Assembly: GCF_019884785.1 (NCBI RefSeq) | Contig: NZ_CP082326.1 | Location: 2,287,355 to 2,351,354, forward strand | Reading direction: 5' to 3' | DNA from: Crassaminicella profunda | GTDB taxonomy: Bacteria; Bacillota; Clostridia; Peptostreptococcales; Thermotaleaceae | DNA: 64,000 nt | Shown: piece after piece, positions 53,811-63,394 of the stretch | How positions within the stretch are numbered: the stretch's first letter is position 1 | How the letters are laid out: each line of letters begins with the position of its first letter | Notes under the pieces: generated by a model | Seen by the model: only the letters and a program-made list of their open reading frames with translations | What the model was told of the DNA's origin: nothing | Database searches by the model: none | Program-made: the position numbers and the translations under genes

Positions 53811-54644
53811 TTATTTTACATGGAAAATATATTCATCCATATCTTTACTGAGCCTTTCAGCTACATCAAACACATCACATTCCCAATGTTTAGAACTAAC
53901 TAGTTCGCATGACCACCAACCATCGTAACCTGTTGCTTTGATTGCTTTGGCAAATTCTTTTAATGGAATATCACCTTTTCCATAATAGTAACCTCTTAGT
54001 TTAGTTTCATCCCATACCGTATCTCTTGATTGCTTTTTTCCATCACAAAAATGAATATTATAAATCATTGATTGATCAAGCTTAGCTACATCATCAGGTG
54101 TTGTTTCTCCACCAGCCCATAAGTGCCATGTATCAATAACCATTCTTACATTATCACGATCAACTTTTTCAATTAATTTAAGTGCTTTTGAAAGTGAATG
54201 AATCGGAGACCATGCAACTGGTTCTAATTGGAAACCAACGCCATACGTTGCACCAATGTCTGCGATTTTTCTAATATTATTTGCAGTGATTTCAATAATC
54301 TCATCAAAAGGTCTACCTTCTAATTCAAGTAATGGTACTAATTGAATAACTGGACAACCAATATCTTGAGCCACAGATGAGAAGTAATGTGCTTCAGCAA
54401 GCATTCTTTCTAAGGCTTCAGGTCTAGGGCTTTCCACGCCACAGATATCATTGATACAGACTGCTTTAAGCTCATTATCTTTTAACATTTTATCTAAATC
54501 TGCTGTTGTAAAACCTTCTTCAAGAAAACTAGCAAGTTTTGAAGCTACAATTTCCAGTGCTCCAAATCCATATTTTTTAGCTATTCTTATATCTGTAGCT
54601 AAATTACTTTTAAATATTGACTTCGTGTGTAGTGCTTTTTTCAT
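53811..54644 (-). CDS. sugar phosphate isomerase/epimerase (IolE/IolO-like)
   Basis: 277 residues, AP-endonuclease-2 superfamily TIM barrel. Metal ligands fit Glu in FQLEPVAW near 145, Asp/His in VIDTWHLWAGG near 180 and Glu in WSCELVSSKHW near 250. Likely acts on an inosose or keto-sugar in the same route as IolG and IolI; whether dehydratase or epimerase is undecided. ATG at 54644 follows AAGAGGG. Confidence 0.82.
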   Translation of the reverse strand: MKKALHTKSIFKSNLATDIRIAKKYGFGALEIVASKLASFLEEGFTTADLDKMLKDNELKAVCINDICGVESPRPEALERMLAEAHYFSSVAQDIGCPVIQLVPLLELEGRPFDEIIEITANNIRKIADIGATYGVGFQLEPVAWSPIHSLSKALKLIEKVDRDNVRMVIDTWHLWAGGETTPDDVAKLDQSMIYNIHFCDGKKQSRDTVWDETKLRGYYYGKGDIPLKEFAKAIKATGYDGWWSCELVSSKHWECDVFDVAERLSKDMDEYIFHVK

Positions 54645-54783
54645 TTTATCATTCCCTCTTTTCATATTTTAATTTAACCTAATATTCTAGTAGAATTACA
54701 TCAAGATAAATTTACCAATTTATTTTTAGAAAAAAATATGTTTCAATCTGATAAATATATTTGGTGATTATATATTCCCCTTT

Positions 54784-55788
54784 TTATAGCTTAACTGGTT
54801 TACCTTCTTGTAAAGATTTTTTTACAGCTAAACCTATTAATACTGGTTTTAATCCATCTATACCTGTAACAGGTACCTCCCTTTCATTTAGTACTGCATC
54901 CATAAATTGTTTCATTTCATTAACAAAAGAATCCATATATCTTTCTAGAAAGAAATATTTAGGCTTATCACTAAATACACCTTCTTCTGTGCTAAGAATT
55001 GCCGTTGATGGTGTATCATTAGCAATCTCTACTTTTCCTTTTGATCCAAATACTTCTACTCTTTGATCATATCCATATACTGCTTTTCGGCTGTTGTCAA
55101 TGACACAAATCGTTCCATCAGCAAATTTTAGATGAATCACTGCTGTATCCACATCTCCAACTTCACCTATTGCGGGATCTACTCTTACAGCTGCAGATAC
55201 ATAAACTTCTTCTACTTCACTACCTACTAAAAATCTTGCCATATCAAAGTCATGAATAGCCATGTCTAAGAATATTCCTCCAGAAACCTTCACATATTCT
55301 GGTGCTGGTGGTTGGGGATCTCTTGACGTAATTTTTACAATATGAAGATCTCCTACTTTTCCTGCATTAATTAATTCTTTTACTTTGCTAAAGTTGTGGT
55401 CAAATCTTCTATTAAATCCTACTTGGAATTTGACCCCTGCTTTTTTCACTTCTTCAAGTACAGCTTCAACTTTTTCTACAGATAAATCTACTGGCTTTTC
55501 ACAGAAAATATGCTTTCCTGCTCGAGCTGCTTCAATAGAGATTTGTGCATGTGTATCCGTAGAAGAGCAAATTAAAACTGCGTCAATTTCAGGGTCATTC
55601 AAAATTTCTTTATAATCCTTTGTTGCTATAGGAATGCCAACTTTTTCTGCCCATTCTTTTGCAGCCTGTACATATACATCGGATATAGCTTTAACTTCAA
55701 CTTCTGGAATATGATTCATAATACTTTGTGAATGAACCTTACCAATTCTTCCCGCTCCAATGATGCCCACTTTCATTTTTTTTGCCAT
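54784..55788 (-). CDS. iolG: inositol 2-dehydrogenase
   Basis: 334 residues, Gfo/Idh/MocA family. Rossmann GIIGAGRIGKVH at the N-terminus, catalytic Lys in HIFCEKPVDLS near 97, and the GGIFLDMAIHDFDMARF motif near 170 with the catalytic Asp-x3-His. Oxidises myo-inositol to 2-keto-inositol with NAD. ATG at 55788 behind AAAAGGAG. First gene of the inositol-type operon. Confidence 0.9.
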   Translation of the reverse strand: MAKKMKVGIIGAGRIGKVHSQSIMNHIPEVEVKAISDVYVQAAKEWAEKVGIPIATKDYKEILNDPEIDAVLICSSTDTHAQISIEAARAGKHIFCEKPVDLSVEKVEAVLEEVKKAGVKFQVGFNRRFDHNFSKVKELINAGKVGDLHIVKITSRDPQPPAPEYVKVSGGIFLDMAIHDFDMARFLVGSEVEEVYVSAAVRVDPAIGEVGDVDTAVIHLKFADGTICVIDNSRKAVYGYDQRVEVFGSKGKVEIANDTPSTAILSTEEGVFSDKPKYFFLERYMDSFVNEMKQFMDAVLNEREVPVTGIDGLKPVLIGLAVKKSLQEGKPVKL

Positions 55789-55828
55789 AATGATCTTCTC
55801 CTTTTATTTCTACAATAGTATTTTTATC

Positions 55829-55872
55829 ATTATAAAATATTTACCCCCTTATTACTTTAAAAATAAGGGGGT
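55829..55872 (-). promoter_or_regulatory. iolG promoter with inverted repeat
   Basis: On the minus strand TATAAT at 55829-55834, but no good -35 (AAGTAA at the right distance). That space is taken by the 11-bp inverted repeat ACCCCCTTATT-N8-AATAAGGGGGT (55843-55872). This fits an activator-dependent promoter, perhaps under the adjacent AraC regulator, or a hairpin. Confidence 0.55.
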
Positions 55873-55878
55873 GTTTTA

Positions 55879-55928
55879 AAAAAAACTTAAGATATTCGGC
55901 TGTAATTTATAGCCAATTCTTAAGTTTT
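55879..55928 (-). terminator. terminator after the AraC gene
   Basis: AAAACTTAAGA with TCTTAAGTTTT (55882-55892 and 55918-55928) plus an inner GGCT/AGCC stem, followed by TTTT on the minus strand. It overlaps the AraC stop codon. Confidence 0.85.
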
Positions 55929-56807
55929 ATTTGCCTTTAATTTTATTTTTTCTTTTCTATATGCCCTTGGAGATACGCCCACATGTTTTTTAAATAAATA
56001 AGAAAAGTATTGTTGACTATTCATTCCAATATATTCACAAATTTGTGTAATATGGATATTAGTATATTTTAATAATTGTTTGGCTTTATTCAGCCTAACT
56101 TCTGTTAGATATTCATTAATGGTATCTCCTGTTTGCTTTTTAAAAATATGCTGTAAATATCTTTCGTGTAAACTTACTTCTTTAGCAATATCTTCAACAG
56201 TTAACTTATAATCATAATGTTGATGAATATAATCTATGGCTTGCATTACATATTGATCTTGAGGATTCTTTTCTATTTTTTTTGATTGATTATATATATT
56301 GGCAATCTGAATAAATATTTGTCCTATCAACATTTGTTTCGTAAAATCATTGCCAATTTCTAAATCATCTAACTGCTTTATTAGATCTCTAATCAACTGT
56401 GCTAGTCGTTCTTCCTTATCTTTTAATAAAACAAAAGGTTTTTGAATAGAAAAAAATGTTTCTAATGCTGGCATATGGCGAACCAATTCTCCTATAGTAA
56501 AGAAGGAGCAAAACTTTTTTTGAAATAAAAACTCGATATTTAAAATTCTACATCGATTTTCTTCCACTTTTAAACGATGGAGTATATCTGCATCGATTAA
56601 AATAAACTCTCCTTTTTTCATAACAACAGAAATATCTTTCATTAAAATTTCACATTCCCCCTTTACAACATACATGATTTCTACACGATGATGGGCATGC
56701 TTTTTAGGTGTAATATAGTCTTTGAATTCTTGATAATAGTAAGCTTTCACTTTTATTTGATACTGCCCTTCACGCCAATATACATTAAATAAGCTATTTG
56801 AATTCAT
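55920..56807 (-). CDS. AraC family transcriptional regulator with cupin sensor domain
   Basis: 295 residues. N-terminal cupin (about 30-110; HAHHRVEIMYVVKGECEI), middle linker, C-terminal double helix-turn-helix (about 195-290; EDIAKEVSLHERYLQHIFKK and the late GVSPRAYRKEK). ATG at 56807 follows AAAGGGG; the longer frame reads through the flavodoxin terminator. Adjacent to iolG and probably its activator. Confidence 0.92.
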   Translation of the reverse strand: MNSNSLFNVYWREGQYQIKVKAYYYQEFKDYITPKKHAHHRVEIMYVVKGECEILMKDISVVMKKGEFILIDADILHRLKVEENRCRILNIEFLFQKKFCSFFTIGELVRHMPALETFFSIQKPFVLLKDKEERLAQLIRDLIKQLDDLEIGNDFTKQMLIGQIFIQIANIYNQSKKIEKNPQDQYVMQAIDYIHQHYDYKLTVEDIAKEVSLHERYLQHIFKKQTGDTINEYLTEVRLNKAKQLLKYTNIHITQICEYIGMNSQQYFSYLFKKHVGVSPRAYRKEKIKLKANKT

Positions 56808-56835
56808 AAAAGTTTCCCCTTTGAAAAATATTTTT

Positions 56836-56859
56836 AAAAAAAGAGAGCTTTCACTCTCT
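56836..56859 (-). terminator. terminator after the flavodoxin gene
   Basis: AGAGAG (56842-56847) with CTCTCT (56854-56859), 6-base loop, T-run on the minus strand. Confidence 0.82.
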
Positions 56860-56874
56860 TTTTGACCATCAACT

Positions 56875-57360
56875 TTATGCATTTATCATATTTTTCACGT
56901 TTTTTGCAACTCTCTCTGCAAATATCTCTACTCTTTCCTTTTGTTCGTCTGTTCCATCTTTTATGCATACAGCACCAAAATGAGTATATGGTAATCCTTC
57001 ACTAGCTCCTACAGAATAAACAAACATCCCCTTAACTAATAATTCACTTAATAGAGCTAATTCTGCATGATCTGCTCCACCACCTATGAAATTTTCAGTA
57101 GCAACTACGCACCCTACTTTTCCTGCAAACTTTAACTTGCATGTATCTAACCATTTTTTCATTTGCCAAGAATAAGATCCTGCATATGTAGGTGTTCCGA
57201 AAAATACTGCTTTTGCTTCTTCCAAAAATGCTGTATCCACTTCATCAATAGACATACACTTTGTCTCAATACCTTCTACTTTTTCTGCTCCTTTAGCAAC
57301 AAGCTTTGCCACATTTTCTGTATTTCCTGTTTCACTATGATAAATAATTGCAATTTTCAT
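56875..57360 (-). CDS. flavodoxin family protein
   Basis: 161 residues. FMN phosphate loop YHSETGNTENVA near 8-19, second FMN region FGTPTYAGSYSW near 54 and TENFIGGG near 88. NAD(P)H:quinone-type (WrbA-like) or electron-carrier flavodoxin. ATG at 57360 behind GAAGGAGATG, 31 bases after the DUF89 gene, likely co-transcribed with it. Confidence 0.9.
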   Translation of the reverse strand: MKIAIIYHSETGNTENVAKLVAKGAEKVEGIETKCMSIDEVDTAFLEEAKAVFFGTPTYAGSYSWQMKKWLDTCKLKFAGKVGCVVATENFIGGGADHAELALLSELLVKGMFVYSVGASEGLPYTHFGAVCIKDGTDEQKERVEIFAERVAKNVKNMINA

Positions 57361-57391
57361 TTTGTAACATCTCCTTCATTTTTATTTAACC

Positions 57392-58264
57392 TTATATATT
57401 TGATTCATGTACAAATATATTGGATAATTTTTTACATTTAAATTTCTCCATAAATAAATTGCATTTGCATAAAAATAAATAGTATATATTCTCTCCACAC
57501 TCTGATAAAGATTCAAAATTACCTTGTCCCTTAGAAAGAATCAAATCTGCTCTTTCAAATATTTCTTTAAATTCATCACTTACCTCTAAAAGATCCGTTC
57601 CTGGTAAATCTGTTCCATTACTAAGTATATGTGCATACTTGTCTATTCCAACATTATATGCATCTTCTTCATTTATATCATTTAATACAGGTTCACCTCT
57701 AACAGCAAAAAATATTTCTACATGAGGATACTCTCTTTTTATTTCTTTTATGAAAATTTTGTCAAATACAATTTCTCCTGCGTTGTCTCCTAAATACAAT
57801 AGTATTTTACCACTATTTAACTCATTTTTCAATTTATTGTATAATTCTTCATCTAGGTCACTTTCTAACGTTTTATAAATAAGTTCCTTGACTAAATCAA
57901 AACTTATTTCATCCAACGCACCAAAATCTATAATATTTCCAGCTTGTGCAATTTTTAAGGCAGTCATAAACCGATCATCTGAATCCTTTAATATTTCTTC
58001 AATCTGCTTTTCCATAGATAATAACTTTTCATTAAATAGCTTTTTTTCTTCCTTATAAAAATCATTGATTCCTGTTTCCTTTTTCAATATTCTCATAACC
58101 TTTGCCACTAAAAAAGGGGCTGTTCGAGCATATTCAATATCCACTACTTCTCTTAAAACCTTATTCATAAAGTTATATTTTTGATGCTTATCTTTCAAAT
58201 ATTTATCTGCCAATTGATTCGCCTTATTAATCACGCAGGCAATACAGTCTACATGGGTATTCAC
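57392..58264 (-). CDS. DUF89/ARMT1-like damage-control phosphatase family protein
   Basis: 290 residues. N-terminal Cys-rich start (DCIACVINKA), a helical bundle, and the metal-binding motif LYLGDNAGEIVFD near 178, then SKGQGNFE near 248: the DUF89 subfamily I pattern. Such proteins remove phosphate from damaged or side-product metabolites. GTG start at 58264 with AAAGGATG upstream. The following 303 bases (58265-58567) contain only the terminator of the response regulator gene and no coding frame I can support. Confidence 0.85.
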   Translation of the reverse strand: MNTHVDCIACVINKANQLADKYLKDKHQKYNFMNKVLREVVDIEYARTAPFLVAKVMRILKKETGINDFYKEEKKLFNEKLLSMEKQIEEILKDSDDRFMTALKIAQAGNIIDFGALDEISFDLVKELIYKTLESDLDEELYNKLKNELNSGKILLYLGDNAGEIVFDKIFIKEIKREYPHVEIFFAVRGEPVLNDINEEDAYNVGIDKYAHILSNGTDLPGTDLLEVSDEFKEIFERADLILSKGQGNFESLSECGENIYYLFLCKCNLFMEKFKCKKLSNIFVHESNI

Positions 58265-58510
58265 TTTAATAACATCCTTTCTTATAATTTTTTAGTATCG
58301 TTCTTTATCAAAAATCTACGCATCCACCATTATAACATATACTTTAATATACACTATCTCTTCTACGAAAAATGGTCCTCTTTATTTTCACTAAAAATTA
58401 TTCTCTAATTTTCGTCTAAAAAATGCTACTCTTATTAAATTTACGTCTCCAAAATTTACATTTTCAAATCTATATAATGAATAAATCAAATTTTAACCCT
58501 ATGTTTATTC

Positions 58511-58559
58511 AAATAAAAATGTGTTAGTAGGCATTTTTATTTCTCCCAACTAACACATT
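58511..58559 (-). terminator. terminator after the two-component operon
   Basis: AATGTGTTAGT (58518-58528) with ACTAACACATT (58549-58559), followed by TTTATTTG on the minus strand. Confidence 0.82.
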
Positions 58560-58567
58560 ATTTATAT

Positions 58568-59338
58568 TTATAAAATTTTAAATTTTATTTGATCAATATC
58601 CAATCTAGAATCTGTTATTATCTCATCCATTTGAATACTTGCCTTTAAAATCTCCTTTATATTAGATTCAATCTCTTTTCTTTTATCTTTAAAAAATAGT
58701 TCTCGGCTATAATTCACCAAGCGAATATTTTCTAAATTATCTAACAATGCTTTTTCATATATTGTTCTTGTTTCAAAACATTGAATCGTTAATAAATCCC
58801 CTTGGATAAAAGCTTGTACATTTTTAGGCCCTTTACCTGTATAGTGTTTAATAAATCTCGCTATTTCTTTTTGAATTTTATTTTCAAAATCTTTCTTCAC
58901 ATCTTTCTCAAGAATGATTGAATTAATAATTGTATCTTTTGATTTTATTTTATATAATTTCAAAGCAGCCCTTTCCATAGTCGCTACTAGTTCTCTTGTA
59001 TCAATAGGCTTAATAATATACTTATCAATCCCCACATCTATGGTATTGATAATAGAATCCACATCAGAAATAGCTGTGATTACAATAATTGGACAAGTCT
59101 GATCGATATTTCTAATTTTTTTTGCCATTTCTAATCCATTCATCTTTGGCATTTTTAAATCTGTAATAATAAGATCTGGTTCATATTCATTAAACTTCAT
59201 CAATCCATCTTCACCATCAACCGCAATATATAATTTTCCAACACGTCGTTTGATAAAGCTTGCTAATTCCTCACGAATCATCTCTTCATCTTCCACATAT
59301 AATACTTTAAGATTGTACAAAATGCTCTTCTTTTTCAT
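58568..59338 (-). CDS. response regulator with MpsC/DUF2294-like C-terminal domain
   Basis: 256 residues. Receiver domain (about 10-130) with acid pocket VEDEEM, phospho-acceptor Asp 60 in IITDLKMPKMNG, switch Thr/Ser in VITAISD and Lys in YIIKPID. The C-terminus (about 150-256; TGKGPKNVQAFIQGDLLTIQ) resembles DUF2294/MpsC, not a DNA-binding domain. So the output may be protein-protein or membrane-related. ATG at 59338 is the start matching receiver length, overlapping the kinase gene by 32 bases behind a weak AGGAG-less site. Confidence 0.82.
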   Translation of the reverse strand: MKKKSILYNLKVLYVEDEEMIREELASFIKRRVGKLYIAVDGEDGLMKFNEYEPDLIITDLKMPKMNGLEMAKKIRNIDQTCPIIVITAISDVDSIINTIDVGIDKYIIKPIDTRELVATMERAALKLYKIKSKDTIINSIILEKDVKKDFENKIQKEIARFIKHYTGKGPKNVQAFIQGDLLTIQCFETRTIYEKALLDNLENIRLVNYSRELFFKDKRKEIESNIKEILKASIQMDEIITDSRLDIDQIKFKIL

Positions 59339-61763
59339 CCTTATCAACTCCATTTCTTGGAATAACCATGGATATGCAAGCACCCTCTTTTCTATTAAAA
59401 ATATTAATTTTTCCGTGAAAATTCTTTTCAATAATTACTTTTGACATATAAAGACCTAGTCCTGTCCCTTTTCCTTTCCCTTTTGTAGTAAAATGAGGTT
59501 CAAATACACGATCTAAAATATCTTCATGAATACCCCTTCCATTATCTTCAATCTCTACAACTTGATTTGATTCTTGTACATAAATGTTTATATCTATTTT
59601 ACGATCATGAAGTCTTTTTTCGATTAAAGCATCCATAGCATTTTGGACAATATTAAAAATCACTTGTGAATATTGATTAGCATGTCCAAAGATTAAGCCA
59701 TCTTCCATCACATTTATATTTAATTGTATTTGATGAAGTCTTAAAGGTTCTTCTAAAAAATCCATAGTCGATTCAATATTTTCTTTAATAGAAAACAAAA
59801 CTTCTTCACTCTTAGGGTTGAAAAAATACCTAAAATCATCAATAGTTTGAGACATACGATTGATCAAATTTCTTGATTTTTTCATTAATTCACTCAAATA
59901 TTCTTCTGTTAATTCCTCATATTCATAAGCATCCTCAATATTTGAAAAAATAAGTCCCAATCCACTTAAGGGCTGTCGCCATTGATGAGCAATATTTCCA
60001 ATCATTTCTCCCATTGCCGCAAGTCTTGATTGATAAATCATCAAAGCTTCTTTTTTCTTATTTTCATCCACTTCCTTTTGAAACATTTCTTCTAATTTTA
60101 TGTTAATCCCTTCTAATTCCAAGGCAATACGATTTTTATTTTCCACATCAGAATAATAAGTATTTTGATTTTCTCCTTCATAATAAAAATCCTTATTTTT
60201 TTGAGGAAGTACACTAGATATCTCAGATGCAACTTGATGAATAATCTTTCTAAATCGTTCTTCACTTCTTTTTAAAGCCTCTTCTTGAATTTTTTTATTA
60301 GTAATATCTCTAGAAATCAATATAAGTTTTAATTGATTTTCTAATTGAAATAAATGAGCACTAATTTCCACAGGAATAAATGAACCATTACTTGTAATCA
60401 ATCGATCTTCAAAAATCGTTATTTTTTCTTTTTTTAAATTTTCCACCATGTTTTTAAACTTTTCAATATTCCCATCCTTAGAAATATCTAAATATGACAT
60501 TTTTAATAAAGTAGCTTTATCATAATCAAGACTATCACAAGCTTTACTGTTCACTTCTAAAAATTCTGTAGGTAAATTATTTTCATCTAAATTCAATACA
60601 AAAGTACAATCACTCCCACTATTAAAAAGTCTTTCATATTTTTCCTTATTTCGAATCAGCTCTTTTTCAAGGGATTTTCTTTCTTCAATATCTTTTTCTA
60701 GCTCCTTATTTAAATCATTTACTTTCGTTACTAAACTGGCTTCCTTTTCTAATTGCCTCTTATCTTTTTTGATTTTATAAATATAAAACATTCCTGAAAT
60801 AAAAACCAAAAGGATAATAAAATTAAAAGTAAGAATTTTATAAGTTCCATTCCGTACAAATTGGGTCATTTCCAAATAATCCATAGATACTGTAATAATC
60901 CAAAATTCATCGCCTACCCTTGCAGGTGAATACGCACTAAATTTTTTCACTCTTTTTTTATTTTGATCTTGATACCAAATGGAATGATATACTCCTACTC
61001 CCGATTCTCCATTTTTCTGTTTCTCCACTAATGATTCTAATTCAGACCAATCATAATCTGGAAATTCTTCTTTTCTCGCTTTCATCACATTTCTTCCAAT
61101 ATCTTCTCTTTTTGGATGCATCAATAATATTCCGTTTTTATTTTTAACAGAAGCATAACCCTTCTCTCCTGCTTGAATAGGTTTTACAAGTTGTTGATAA
61201 ATTTTATCCAATTTGATCTGTGTGCATAAAATAGCTTCAATTTTTGAATCATAAAAGATGGGTTCAAGGAGTTGTATATAAAATTGTCCCTTATAAAAAT
61301 AAACTTTACTAATAACAGAATCTTTTCTAGTTAAAACACTTTGAATCTCTTCATATATATTAGGATGAATAGATTGCTCTTTCTTGGGATAGGTTTCGAT
61401 GAAGTTCCCATCTAAATTTAATAATTGTATTTTATCAATACTATCTTTTTGAATAATATAATAATCTTCTAAACTATTAAACTTTATATCTACACCCTCA
61501 GATGTCATATAATTACGAAATTGTTCTTGAAAAGATCTATTTTTCGTAATGATTTTAAGATTCTCACTTTGATAGGTAAAAAAACGCTCTATACTTCTAG
61601 ATACAGATTTCGAAATAGTCAACAATTGTTGTTGTTCCTTTGCAATAATATGATCTTGTACACTTTTATAATTCATGTAAGAAGCAGACAAAATAATTAT
61701 CACACCCATAAAAATAGCTATCATGAGTATATATAAATCCCTATTTCCTTTTTTTCTCTGCAC
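59307..61763 (-). CDS. sensor histidine kinase with extracellular Cache-type domain and PAS
   Basis: 818 residues. TM1 about 12-30, extracytoplasmic dCACHE-like region (about 35-305), TM2 about 312-330, coiled coil, PAS (about 380-490), histidine box with His 593 in GNIAHQWRQPLSG, and HATPase N, G1 and G2 boxes (NIVQNAMDAL, DNGRGI, GKGTGLGL). It is the GHKL subfamily of DctB-like kinases. Position next to tctAB suggests sensing of a carboxylate. GTG start at 61763 behind AAGGAG. Confidence 0.92.
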   Translation of the reverse strand: MQRKKGNRDLYILMIAIFMGVIIILSASYMNYKSVQDHIIAKEQQQLLTISKSVSRSIERFFTYQSENLKIITKNRSFQEQFRNYMTSEGVDIKFNSLEDYYIIQKDSIDKIQLLNLDGNFIETYPKKEQSIHPNIYEEIQSVLTRKDSVISKVYFYKGQFYIQLLEPIFYDSKIEAILCTQIKLDKIYQQLVKPIQAGEKGYASVKNKNGILLMHPKREDIGRNVMKARKEEFPDYDWSELESLVEKQKNGESGVGVYHSIWYQDQNKKRVKKFSAYSPARVGDEFWIITVSMDYLEMTQFVRNGTYKILTFNFIILLVFISGMFYIYKIKKDKRQLEKEASLVTKVNDLNKELEKDIEERKSLEKELIRNKEKYERLFNSGSDCTFVLNLDENNLPTEFLEVNSKACDSLDYDKATLLKMSYLDISKDGNIEKFKNMVENLKKEKITIFEDRLITSNGSFIPVEISAHLFQLENQLKLILISRDITNKKIQEEALKRSEERFRKIIHQVASEISSVLPQKNKDFYYEGENQNTYYSDVENKNRIALELEGINIKLEEMFQKEVDENKKKEALMIYQSRLAAMGEMIGNIAHQWRQPLSGLGLIFSNIEDAYEYEELTEEYLSELMKKSRNLINRMSQTIDDFRYFFNPKSEEVLFSIKENIESTMDFLEEPLRLHQIQLNINVMEDGLIFGHANQYSQVIFNIVQNAMDALIEKRLHDRKIDINIYVQESNQVVEIEDNGRGIHEDILDRVFEPHFTTKGKGKGTGLGLYMSKVIIEKNFHGKINIFNRKEGACISMVIPRNGVDKDEKEEHFVQS

Positions 61764-61780
61764 TTTTTCATCACTCCTTA

Positions 61781-61809
61781 GTAATATTATAGCATATTAC
61801 TAATATTAC
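61781..61809. promoter_or_regulatory. inverted repeat at the kinase promoter
   Basis: GTAATATTA (61781-61789) with TAATATTAC (61801-61809). A minus-strand TATAAT-type -10 lies between the arms. Possible operator. Confidence 0.4.
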
Positions 61810-61827
61810 AATTTTTCTGAACACCAC

Positions 61828-61857
61828 AAAAAGATTAGTCCTTTTGCTAATCTTTTT
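61828..61857 (-). terminator. terminator after tctA
   Basis: AAAAAGATTAG (61828-61838) with CTAATCTTTTT (61847-61857), 8-base loop, eight bases after the tctA stop. Confidence 0.85.
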
Positions 61858-61865
61858 GCTACTAT

Positions 61866-63374
61866 TTATGCAGTTTTTTGTCCACTAACTTTCTTCTTAC
61901 CTATATATTCTTTTACCATTGGATAAACAATAGATATAATTGTGATCCCTATTAAACAGATGGCTAAAGTTGATCCATAAAATATACTCATACTTCCATC
62001 GGCTATTTTCAATGCTTGCCTAAAGGATTGTTCCATTGTACCTCCAACAATAGCTGCTAAAATCATAGGAGCTGTAGGTACTTTTACCTTTGTCATAAAG
62101 TACCCTAATATACCAAATATGATTAATAAGTAAAAATCGATTACACTATTAGAAATAGCATATGTTCCTACAAATGCTAAAGAAAGCACAATTGGGTATA
62201 AAATCTTAGGCGGTATAGCTAAAACACGAACTAAAGCTCCTGCTAAGGGAATATTGATAATGGCTAAAATAATATTTCCAACAAACATACTAGCAATCAA
62301 TCCCCAAGCAATATCTGGGTTTTGTGTAAACAATAAGGGGCCTGGCTGAATTCCTAGCATCAATAAAGCACCCATCATTACTGCAGTTGTTCCAGATCCT
62401 GGAATCCCCAAGGTCAACATAGGGATCAAAGCTCCTACTGAAGCTGCATTGTTAGCAGACTCTGGCGCAGCTAAACCTTCAATGGCACCTTCTCCAAATT
62501 CTTCTGGATGTTTTGACATTTGTTTTTCGTTATTGTATGACATTAAAGATGCCATGGTTCCACCGGCTCCTGGTAAGGCCCCAATAATGAACCCTAGGGG
62601 GGCACTTCTTAGGATAGGCCATTTACTTCTTTTCCACTCTTCTTTTGTTATCCAAATTTTGCCGAATTTTGTCTGTGCTTTTTTTGTTCCTTCATTGATC
62701 ACTTTAAAGCTTTTAAATACCTCTCCTAGTGCATAAATACCAATGATTACAATTAGGAAATCTATCCCTGTTTGCAATTCTAATACACCAAAGGTAAATC
62801 TTTCAACTCCTGATTGGGCATCAATCCCTACTGTTCCAATAATTAACCCGAAAACCATAGAAATAAATCCTTTTAGTACATTATTCTTTGACATGGATGC
62901 CGTCATAGATAAAGCTGCCACCATCAATAGAAAATACTCTGCTGGACCAAATTTTAATGCAAATCTTGATACAGGTGTAGCTAGTGCAACCATAAACACA
63001 GCTGCAATTGTACCTCCAATAAATGATGCAATTGCAGAAATAGCTAAAGCAGATTCTGCCTTTCCTTTCATAGCCATTGGATATCCATCAAAGGTTGCAG
63101 CAAGGGCTGCACCATCTCCTGGTGTATTGATCAATATAGAACTTCTTGATCCTCCAAACATGGCTCCATAATAAACCCCTGTCATTGTAATCAATGCTGC
63201 TGTTGGTCCCATACTAAAAGTAATCGGTAATAATACAGCAACTCCTGTTGCTGGTCCTAATCCTGGTAGCATACCAACAATCGTTCCTAAAATTCCACCG
63301 ATAGTTACCATTAACAAATGATAGGGCTGTAATGCCACTAAGAATCCTTGTAATAAATTTGTAATTACATCCAT
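61866..63374 (-). CDS. tctA: tripartite tricarboxylate transporter, large permease TctA
   Basis: 502 residues with about 11-12 membrane segments. TctA signatures [17 protein letters not shown] near 33, the [16 protein letters not shown] segment near 76 and [16 protein letters not shown] near 265, then [16 protein letters not shown] near 325. Ion-coupled uptake of a carboxylate bound by TctC. Start behind TTGGAGGTG, 20 bases after tctB. Confidence 0.95.
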   Translation of the reverse strand: MDVITNLLQGFLVALQPYHLLMVTIGGILGTIVGMLPGLGPATGVAVLLPITFSMGPTAALITMTGVYYGAMFGGSRSSILINTPGDGAALAATFDGYPMAMKGKAESALAISAIASFIGGTIAAVFMVALATPVSRFALKFGPAEYFLLMVAALSMTASMSKNNVLKGFISMVFGLIIGTVGIDAQSGVERFTFGVLELQTGIDFLIVIIGIYALGEVFKSFKVINEGTKKAQTKFGKIWITKEEWKRSKWPILRSAPLGFIIGALPGAGGTMASLMSYNNEKQMSKHPEEFGEGAIEGLAAPESANNAASVGALIPMLTLGIPGSGTTAVMMGALLMLGIQPGPLLFTQNPDIAWGLIASMFVGNIILAIINIPLAGALVRVLAIPPKILYPIVLSLAFVGTYAISNSVIDFYLLIIFGILGYFMTKVKVPTAPMILAAIVGGTMEQSFRQALKIADGSMSIFYGSTLAICLIGITIISIVYPMVKEYIGKKKVSGQKTA

Positions 63375-63394
63375 TTTTTCACCTCCAAGTCATG

